Origin: Tepidibacillus fermentans
Lineage (GTDB): Bacteria > Bacillota > Bacilli > Tepidibacillales > Tepidibacillaceae
DNA: 35,968 nucleotides
NCBI RefSeq assembly: GCF_004342885.1
Contig: NZ_SMAB01000021.1
Location: 1-35,968 of the forward strand
Direction of reading: 5' to 3'
In this document: positions 31,714-35,968 of the stretch, in pieces
Position numbering within the stretch: the first letter of the stretch is position 1
Layout of the letters: every line of letters starts with the position of its first letter
The notes under the pieces: model-generated
What the model saw: only the letters and a program-made list of their open reading frames with translations
What the model was told of the DNA's origin: nothing
The model's database searches: none
Program-made: the position numbers and the translations under genes

Positions 31714-32520
31714 CTATTTCGTGGACTCTATGATTTCAATTTCTACCTGATAGCCTGCATACTTTTTGATATTGAATACCCCTGAATCAAAAATAAGATA
31801 TTGACCTTTCATCCCTACTAATTTACCTTCATAAACGGACTGCTTGTCCAAATTGATTGCTGTCACATTTTTCACGGTACCTTCAATAGGGTAGATAAAT
31901 TCTTGGATCTGATCCACATCAAGTAAATAAGATTGATATTCTTCTGGAATCAAGGCAAGAATCTCTTCTCGGATTTTTCTTATATCTTTGTCTGCAATCT
32001 CCTCTTTTAACATTTTTCGCCAGTTAGTTTTATCAGGGAGATGTTGAGATAAGAAATATTCGAGTTCCCCAGCCATTTTCCTTGTGGGTAATTCTGCAAT
32101 CGGAATCGACTGAATGGCACCCTGATCCACCCATCTTTTGAAGGCATTCGTCTTTCGTGTAAGCCCAACTTTTACATCACTACTTAATGCAAGATAGACA
32201 TAATGGGGAACCATACAGTGCTGATCGCCAAATTCCGAATCTCGGCATGTTCCTTGATCATAATGACAGAGGTTGGGTTTCACAATGCATAAGTCATTTT
32301 GGGGCAACTTGATAAAACAAGGATAACAATAACCGTTATTGTAGGTTTTTTTCACCTTTCTACCACAATAAATACAATGAATCTCATGAAGATTGATAAT
32401 TTTTATGGTATGTCCTAAGTATGGGTTTAAAGGGATTTTTCCATCCCCAAGCTGCAAATAATATTCAATCGGTTCTTTATATTCATGCTGTAACTCTAAT
32501 AGTTGTCCAGAATATTTCAA
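31714..32520 (-). CDS. DUF2797 family protein
   Basis: 268 residues. Two zinc-type pairs near the N-terminal third (CIYCGRKV and GYCYPCF) and further cysteines (CIVKPNLCHYDQGTCRDSEFGDQHCM) precede HYVYLALSSDVKVGLTRKTNAFKRWVDQGA, a segment reminiscent of GIY-YIG-like folds and characteristic of DUF2797. MAGELEYFLSQ also fits. Start is TTG 32520 with AGGAG 7 nt upstream. No function is established for the family. Confidence 0.8.
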   Translation of the reverse strand: MKYSGQLLELQHEYKEPIEYYLQLGDGKIPLNPYLGHTIKIINLHEIHCIYCGRKVKKTYNNGYCYPCFIKLPQNDLCIVKPNLCHYDQGTCRDSEFGDQHCMVPHYVYLALSSDVKVGLTRKTNAFKRWVDQGAIQSIPIAELPTRKMAGELEYFLSQHLPDKTNWRKMLKEEIADKDIRKIREEILALIPEEYQSYLLDVDQIQEFIYPIEGTVKNVTAINLDKQSVYEGKLVGMKGQYLIFDSGVFNIKKYAGYQVEIEIIESTK

Positions 32521-32542
32521 ATCAAATCTCCTCTCGTTACAG

Positions 32543-32570
32543 AAGTCGGAAGTCAGAGGTCAGAAATCAG
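32543..32570. repeat. Degenerate heptamer tandem repeat (AAGTCAG)
   Basis: AAGTCGG, AAGTCAG, AGGTCAG and AAATCAG in series just upstream of the DUF2797 start; related to the AGTTAGA array at 8983-9008. Confidence 0.7.
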
Positions 32571-32603
32571 AGAAAGTAAAGGTCGAACTCACATTGTCGA
32601 CGA

Positions 32604-33197
32604 TTATTCAGGCCTCTTTTTTTGAAAGGCTTTGTTTTCTGTACCTTTCAATAGTCGTTCGATATTGGAGCGATGACGATAAAGAATGAAAACAGCAAAG
32701 AAAATAGCAGCCAATTTGACCGAAATATCTACATTCATAAATGACACGGTAACTCCTACAGTGATCGCCGCCAACATCGAAGATAGAGAAACGAATTTCG
32801 TGGTAAAGAGTACAATAACAAATACGATGGCACCATAAAGAATGGATAGGGGATTTAACACCAGCATGACTCCTGTGCTTGTCGCCACACTTTTTCCCCC
32901 TTTGAATCCAGCAAAAAGAGAATAAGAATGTCCAATACTAGCAGTAATACCCGCTAAAACACCTGTAACTTCTCCACCCACTCCTAAACCAATAAGTGTA
33001 GGAATGATCCCCTTTAATATATCGACAATCGTAACAAAGTAACCTGCTTTTTTACCAAGAACACGAAACGTATTGGTTCCACCAATATTTCCACTACCAT
33101 GTTTTCGGATATCGATATTCTTATTTCGGCCAACAATTAAAGCCGTTGGGATCGCTCCAATAAAATATCCTATAAAAATGGCAAATAAAACCTTCAT
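32604..33197 (-). CDS. plsY: Glycerol-3-phosphate acyltransferase PlsY
   Basis: 197 residues, about five membrane helices. The three conserved cytoplasmic/periplasmic motifs are present: KHGSGNIGGTNTFRVLGKKAG, IGHSYSLFAGFKGGKSVAT and a third near HRSNIERLLKGTE. PlsY transfers the acyl group of acyl-phosphate to glycerol 3-phosphate, the first step of membrane phospholipid synthesis. ATG start with AAAGGGG upstream; a TATAAT lies about 25 nt before it. Single gene, probably essential unless PlsB is encoded elsewhere. Confidence 0.95.
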   Translation of the reverse strand: MKVLFAIFIGYFIGAIPTALIVGRNKNIDIRKHGSGNIGGTNTFRVLGKKAGYFVTIVDILKGIIPTLIGLGVGGEVTGVLAGITASIGHSYSLFAGFKGGKSVATSTGVMLVLNPLSILYGAIVFVIVLFTTKFVSLSSMLAAITVGVTVSFMNVDISVKLAAIFFAVFILYRHRSNIERLLKGTENKAFQKKRPE

Positions 33198-33268
33198 ATT
33201 TTACCCCTTTGATCATATTTTTTTCGATTATATCATATCAAAAGAGAAGTTGACAGAAAATACTGCTC

Positions 33269-33727
33269 TTATCGATCGGTAAAACGAACCATTATTTTAT
33301 CATAGTTATTCGATTTGATGATGGGAATTCGAATTTCCAATAAACCATTTTGGTATCTAGCATGAATCTTTTTACTATCAAAAGCGACTGGAATCGTCAC
33401 TTTTCGAGAGAATTTTCCAACCTTCCTTTCTGATTTTACAATTTCTCCTTCTTGTGGTATATAACTACGATTGATTTCCCCTTCAACGATTAGCGTCTGA
33501 CCCACAACCTTTAACTGAATATCTTTTTCATCTTTTAACCCAGGAATTTCAAGAACCAATAGGAGATCATGTTGCCTTTGATACAAATCGATAGGGATTG
33601 TCCTTGTTTGTGTAGCGTTTTTTTCGTTTAGATTAAAAAATTTCTCAAAAAAACTTCGATAATTCTCCCATTCATTTTCAAATAGAGATGCATTCGTATT
33701 GACAAAATCGAAGGGATTAAATGGCAT
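33269..33727 (-). CDS. Hsp20/alpha-crystallin family protein, possibly spore-coat type
   Basis: 152 residues from ATG 33727, chosen because AAGGAGG lies 9 nt upstream; the frame stays open further upstream but without site or family similarity. The alpha-crystallin domain runs from about IPIDLYQRQHDLLLVLEIPG to the end (VVGQTLIVEGEI, GKFSRKVTIPVAF, YQNGLLEIRIPI with the I-x-I motif). The N-terminal arm is short. It is divergent from gerPA, and its upstream region has a sigma-K-like box, so a coat-associated role like CotM/CotP-type small heat-shock proteins is plausible (inference). Confidence 0.85.
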   Translation of the reverse strand: MPFNPFDFVNTNASLFENEWENYRSFFEKFFNLNEKNATQTRTIPIDLYQRQHDLLLVLEIPGLKDEKDIQLKVVGQTLIVEGEINRSYIPQEGEIVKSERKVGKFSRKVTIPVAFDSKKIHARYQNGLLEIRIPIIKSNNYDKIMVRFTDR

Positions 33728-33758
33728 CTTTCCATTCCTCCTTGGCACGACTCTTCTA

Positions 33759-33786
33759 TAATTTATGCAGTCTCTTAACTCGACGT
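33759..33786 (-). promoter_or_regulatory. Sigma-K-like promoter for the Hsp20-type gene
   Basis: CATAAATTA (33767-33759, minus strand) fits the sigma-K -10 CATANNNTA, with AC of a -35 (33786-33785) 17 nt upstream. Short, AT-rich matches are easily made by chance; divergent position to the gerP promoter adds some weight. Confidence 0.4.
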
Positions 33787-33818
33787 ACGTGAAGAGGAAT
33801 AAAATTGTCTCAAAAAAG

Positions 33819-33847
33819 AACATCTGGGCTTTTATGGCCATATAATA
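33819..33847 (+). promoter_or_regulatory. Sigma-K-like promoter of the gerP operon
   Basis: AAC (33819-33821) and CATATAATA (33839-33847), 17 nt apart, fit the sigma-K consensus (mAC / CATANNNTA), about 32 nt before gerPA. The gerP operon of Bacillus subtilis is known to be sigma-K dependent. Confidence 0.6.
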
Positions 33848-33878
33848 CATTATTAAAAGAAGGAAGGATGATTGTTCT

Positions 33879-34100
33879 ATGCCTTCTATCGTGGGCGGAA
33901 TCAAAATTAATAGTATTGGAAGCGGCGGAGTCGTTAACGTTGGTGATGCCATCTACATTTCCCCCAAATCTACATCAAAAAGCTATGCTGGTTCAGGGTC
34001 GTTTAATACGGGTGATTTCTTAAATAACAATAATGGATTAAGTTCAACAAATACGAATGACTCGGACTTACTTGAAGCGGAACATTCCTTTAGCTCTTAA
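33879..34100 (+). CDS. gerPA: Spore germination protein GerPA/GerPF family (first gene of operon)
   Basis: 73 residues, MPSIVGGIKINSIGSGGVVN, then VGDAIYISPKSTSKSYAGSG, SFNTGDF and NNGLSSTNTN. This is the GerPA/GerPF type by length and motif; position as first gene favours gerPA. GerP proteins lie in the inner coat and let germinants pass to the receptors. Ribosome site GAAGGA about 9 nt upstream. Sigma-K-like promoter before it. 11 nt to gerPB. Confidence 0.9.
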   Translation: MPSIVGGIKINSIGSGGVVNVGDAIYISPKSTSKSYAGSGSFNTGDFLNNNNGLSSTNTNDSDLLEAEHSFSS

Positions 34101-34111
34101 TAAATAAAAAG

Positions 34112-34342
34112 GTGAGAAACATGAATATTTATGTGCATCAAAATATTATGATCCATCAGATTCGGATTCAAAGTATTGGAAACTCCTCTGTATTTCAAAT
34201 TGGAAGTGCTGGAGTAATTAAACCATTATCCAATATCTATAATACCGGCGGGTTTACTGGGCCAATCCCTTCTCCTAGAAAACCACAGATTCCTTTAGGT
34301 CCTACTCCACCTTCCCTCAATCCAGACTTGAAAGGAGAATGA
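34112..34342 (+). CDS. gerPB: Spore germination protein GerPB
   Basis: 76 residues: MNIYVHQNIMIHQIRIQSIG, SSVFQIGSAGVIKPLSNIYNTGGF and a Pro-rich end (PSPRKPQIPLGPTPP). Length and the IHQIRI..IG.SSV.QIGSAG core are those of GerPB. Ribosome site AAGGTGAG upstream of the second-position Met is good; the annotated start ATG at 34112 and the MNIY Met at 34121 are both possible, and the latter has the better spacing. Part of the coat permeability set. Confidence 0.9.
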   Translation: MRNMNIYVHQNIMIHQIRIQSIGNSSVFQIGSAGVIKPLSNIYNTGGFTGPIPSPRKPQIPLGPTPPSLNPDLKGE

Positions 34343-34345
34343 AGT

Positions 34346-34960
34346 ATGTATCTAACTCCACAATTCGATAAGTATATTCGTCAACTCCATCATTATATCA
34401 AGATGCAAAATCAACATATTCGTATGATGGAGGAAACCATACAGCAACTACAAACAGAGATCGATCAAATAAAAAATAATCAAAATCTTTCTGTCGGAAA
34501 AATTGAGTATAAATTTGACCAATTAAAAGTAGAACGGTTAGAAGGAACGTTAATTATCGGCATGTCGCCAAATGGTTCTGGTACGATTGAAGATCTTTCT
34601 CTTCAAGATCAACATCGTGAAGACGTTCCCACTGCAACGAAGTCAGAACATCCATTATTTAACAAAATTCGCGATTCGATCTTTCACTATCTCGAAAATG
34701 ATATTTATAATGATCTCAAATCGTTGGAAGAAAAAAATCAATTTCACTTAAAAGATGAAAATTATCGCCATTTACTGATTGAAGATATAAAAAAACAGAT
34801 TGACGACCGAATTCGCCTTTATCTCAATCAATTTGTGGACCAGAATGATGATAAAAATCAAGTTCAACAAAAGGTTATTGAAAAAATAAAGCGCGATATT
34901 CAAAATGGGATTCAAAATTTCTTTGTTCATTTTTTTCATAATGGGGGCGAAGAAAAATGA
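34346..34960 (+). CDS. gerPC: Spore germination protein GerPC
   Basis: 204 residues, matching GerPC (about 205). The N-terminal half is a coiled coil (YIKMQNQHIRMMEETIQQLQ followed by TEIDQIKNN). The VGKIEYKFDQLKVERLEGTL segment and GMSPNGSGTIEDL are family-typical. The C-terminal half is helical and acidic. GAAGTATG context: the site AAAGGAG lies 8 nt before ATG 34346. It overlaps gerPD by 4 nt (ATGA). Confidence 0.92.
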   Translation: MYLTPQFDKYIRQLHHYIKMQNQHIRMMEETIQQLQTEIDQIKNNQNLSVGKIEYKFDQLKVERLEGTLIIGMSPNGSGTIEDLSLQDQHREDVPTATKSEHPLFNKIRDSIFHYLENDIYNDLKSLEEKNQFHLKDENYRHLLIEDIKKQIDDRIRLYLNQFVDQNDDKNQVQQKVIEKIKRDIQNGIQNFFVHFFHNGGEEK

Positions 34961-35124
34961 AATTTCATGTGATTAACCATAATCTATTTGTTGGAAATAT
35001 TAAAGTTATAGGGATTACCAGTTCAGCTGTCTTTCTTATTGGCGACACCCATTATATTACAGCCTCTTCGATCTATGATACCCCACCTGAAGCTGTAACC
35101 TTCTTACCGCTTGTACGTTTATAG
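34957..35124 (+). CDS. gerPD: Spore germination protein GerPD
   Basis: 55 residues beginning MKFHVINHNLFVGNIKVIGI, then SSAVFLIGDTHYITASSIYD and PPEAVTF. The ATG at 34957 overlaps the gerPC stop (ATGA), so translation is coupled. Size and VGNIKV.GI..SS.FLIGD pattern fit GerPD (58 residues in Bacillus subtilis). Part of the inner-coat GerP set. It is too short for most gene finders. Confidence 0.88.
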   Translation: MKFHVINHNLFVGNIKVIGITSSAVFLIGDTHYITASSIYDTPPEAVTFLPLVRL

Positions 35125-35140
35125 GTACGAGGTGAGTTGA

Positions 35141-35515
35141 TTGGTACGAACATCTGTCGTAAATTCGATTCATATTGAGCTTATCCTTTTTAATTCTGTG
35201 ATTTTGATTGGTGATACCCAAGTACTAAAACCACGTTCTCGCGTATTAGCCATTCACAAAGGTTGGGAATATTTATATTTCGATGATAAAGAAGGAGAGT
35301 TTACCAAGTATTCTCTTTTTTCACGTCCACTTCCTCAGCCGATTATTTGGGAAAATGTGGATATCAATATAGAAAATAAGACCCCATTTATTAAAGTAAA
35401 CCATGTTAAAATCAATGGTTTATCTACAGCAGCGACCTTTCAAGTAGGATCGAACATGATCATAGATAATGAATCAAGAACAAAACATTTTCGTCAATTA
35501 CTTGCTCAACTATAA
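35141..35515 (+). CDS. gerPE: Spore germination protein GerPE
   Basis: 124 residues, as expected for GerPE (about 123). RTSVVNSIHIELILFNSVIL and IGDTQVLKPRSRVLA open it; the end VNHVKINGLSTAATFQVGS repeats the GerP-type pattern. Start is TTG 35141 with GAGGTGAG 4-5 nt upstream. It is the last gerP gene here; a terminator follows and no gerPF is found behind it. Confidence 0.88.
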   Translation: MVRTSVVNSIHIELILFNSVILIGDTQVLKPRSRVLAIHKGWEYLYFDDKEGEFTKYSLFSRPLPQPIIWENVDINIENKTPFIKVNHVKINGLSTAATFQVGSNMIIDNESRTKHFRQLLAQL

Positions 35516-35541
35516 CTCTATATATTTTAATTCTTTGATGG

Positions 35542-35570
35542 GCTTGATCCTTATAGGTCAGGCTTTTTTT
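35542..35570 (+). terminator. Terminator of gerPABCDE
   Basis: GCTTGATC (35542-35549) pairs with GGTCAGGC (35556-35563), 8 bp including two G-U pairs, followed by T7 (35564-35570). It lies 27 nt after gerPE. Confidence 0.8.
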
Positions 35571-35574
35571 ACCG

Positions 35575-35633
35575 CCCATTTTTCAAAAATGGGTATCTAT
35601 CATGAGACGAAGTGGTTAATCCTTCATAAATTA
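35575..35633 (+). promoter_or_regulatory. 19-bp dyad and sigma-K-like box upstream of a small ORF
   Basis: CCCATTTTT (35575-35583) / AAAAATGGG (35585-35593) is a perfect dyad around one C. Downstream AC (35607-35608) and CATAAATTA (35625-35633), 16 nt apart, resemble a sigma-K promoter; the -10 is the same 9 bases as that of the hsp20 gene. Site calls are tentative. Confidence 0.35.
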
Positions 35634-35677
35634 ATAACAAGACGGTCATATCTCAAGGTATGGAAGGAGCAATTCCC

Positions 35678-35797
35678 ATGTTATCAACAAGTCTAAGGCA
35701 CCTTCTTCTCTTTATCTTAACATTGATCGTAATCTTCTGGTTTATATTTCCTGAAGAATTTATGGTTACTCCGTATAGCGCTCACAAGTGGAGATGA
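35678..35797 (+). CDS. 39-residue single-span membrane peptide (hypothetical)
   Basis: ATG 35678 with AAGGAG 9 nt upstream, 39 codons, stop TGA at 35797. Starts MLSTSLRHLLLFILTLIVIF, a clear hydrophobic helix (about residues 8-26, ending WFIF), followed by PEEFMVTPYSAHKWR. No family recognised. It follows the gerP terminator and a sigma-K-like box, so it may be a sporulation peptide; that is an inference. Confidence 0.55.
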   Translation: MLSTSLRHLLLFILTLIVIFWFIFPEEFMVTPYSAHKWR

Positions 35798-35849
35798 CCT
35801 TAGGTTTGAAGGGATCACCTTCAAAATTAAAAAAGGGCTCATCAACAAA

Positions 35850-35935
35850 AGAAAGCCAGAATTGTCTGGCTTTCTCAGACTGTCGACAAACCCCAACTCA
35901 AATGCTTCATTTGAGTTGGGATTTGTCTTTTTTTG
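35850..35935 (+). terminator. Tandem hairpins, the second a strong terminator
   Basis: First hairpin AGAAAGCCAGA (35850-35860) / TCTGGCTTTCT (35865-35875), perfect 11 bp, no T run. Second: GACAAA-c-CCCAACTCAAAT (35885-35903) pairs with ATTTGAGTTGGG-a-TTTGTC (35909-35927), 18 of 19 pairs, then T7 (35928-35934). The second terminates rightward transcription from the small ORF. Both lie within a minus-strand open frame entering from the right edge. Confidence 0.8.
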
Positions 35936-35968
35936 CTCATCATTTTCTAAGATTCTTATCTTATTTAG

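Noticed and set aside
33728-33952. 75-residue N-terminal extension of the Hsp20 frame
   Set aside because: Covers both divergent promoters and lacks a ribosome site; ATG 33727 has AAGGAGG.
1-35968. CRISPR arrays, tRNA or rRNA genes, prophage or defence genes
   Set aside because: Looked for evenly spaced repeats, tRNA-like cloverleaf ends and typical defence motifs; none seen.

Overview
The window looks like chromosome from a low-GC, endospore-forming member of the Bacillales (Bacillaceae-like). Supporting signs are a gerP spore-coat operon, sigI-rsgI, an S-box (SAM-I) riboswitch in front of a methionine ABC transporter, AGGAGG-type ribosome sites, frequent TTG/GTG starts and catabolite (cre-like) sites. 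The species cannot be told from sequence alone.

Layout. 1-430: 5' part of an ISLre2-type transposase running off the left edge. 550-4890: a guanidinium-type SMR exporter, a WrbA remnant, a LigB/DODA-type dioxygenase with its own promoter and operator-like dyad, a short FAD oxidoreductase with a DUF1802 gene, and an M48 membrane protease. 5091-7850: metN-metP-metQ behind a SAM riboswitch. 8005-9760: small hypothetical genes and two decayed genes (an amino-acid ABC permease and a HyuA hydantoinase fused to a permease tail).

9951-19863 is one long minus-strand sugar-acid operon. In transcription order it is LacI regulator, PfkB kinase, hexulose-phosphate synthase, hexulose-phosphate isomerase, AllD/YiaK-type dehydrogenase, KDG kinase, KDPG aldolase, TRAP transporter (P, Q, M), DapA-type aldolase. 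Its promoter carries a cre-like site and a striking triple 13-bp-phased operator. The outline is uptake of a sugar acid by TRAP, redox and phosphorylation, then cleavage to pyruvate and triose phosphate, with an HPS/PHI pair added. Directly upstream is a second gluconate-type unit (gluconokinase, RpiR regulator, 6-phosphogluconate dehydrogenase) in which the kinase has lost its C-terminal domain.

23128-25165: sigI-rsgI with a SigI-like autoregulatory promoter. 25340-28518: small hypothetical gene, YgiT-type zinc protein, a chemoreceptor joining a globin sensor, an MCP signalling domain and a complete hemerythrin domain, and a YusI/ArsC-like protein. 28639-33197: HD hydrolase, MFS transporter, YkoF-like and methyltransferase pair, DUF2797 and plsY. 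33269-35797: small heat-shock/coat-like gene divergent from gerPABCDE (no gerPF follows), then a tiny membrane ORF. Sigma-K-like -10 boxes precede hsp20, gerPA and the tiny ORF.

Most noteworthy: the globin-MCP-hemerythrin receptor; the TRAP/KDG/HPS-PHI operon with its palindromic operator array; the truncated gluconokinase and other gene fossils; and several structured intergenic elements. All calls come from reading the sequence; no database search was made.
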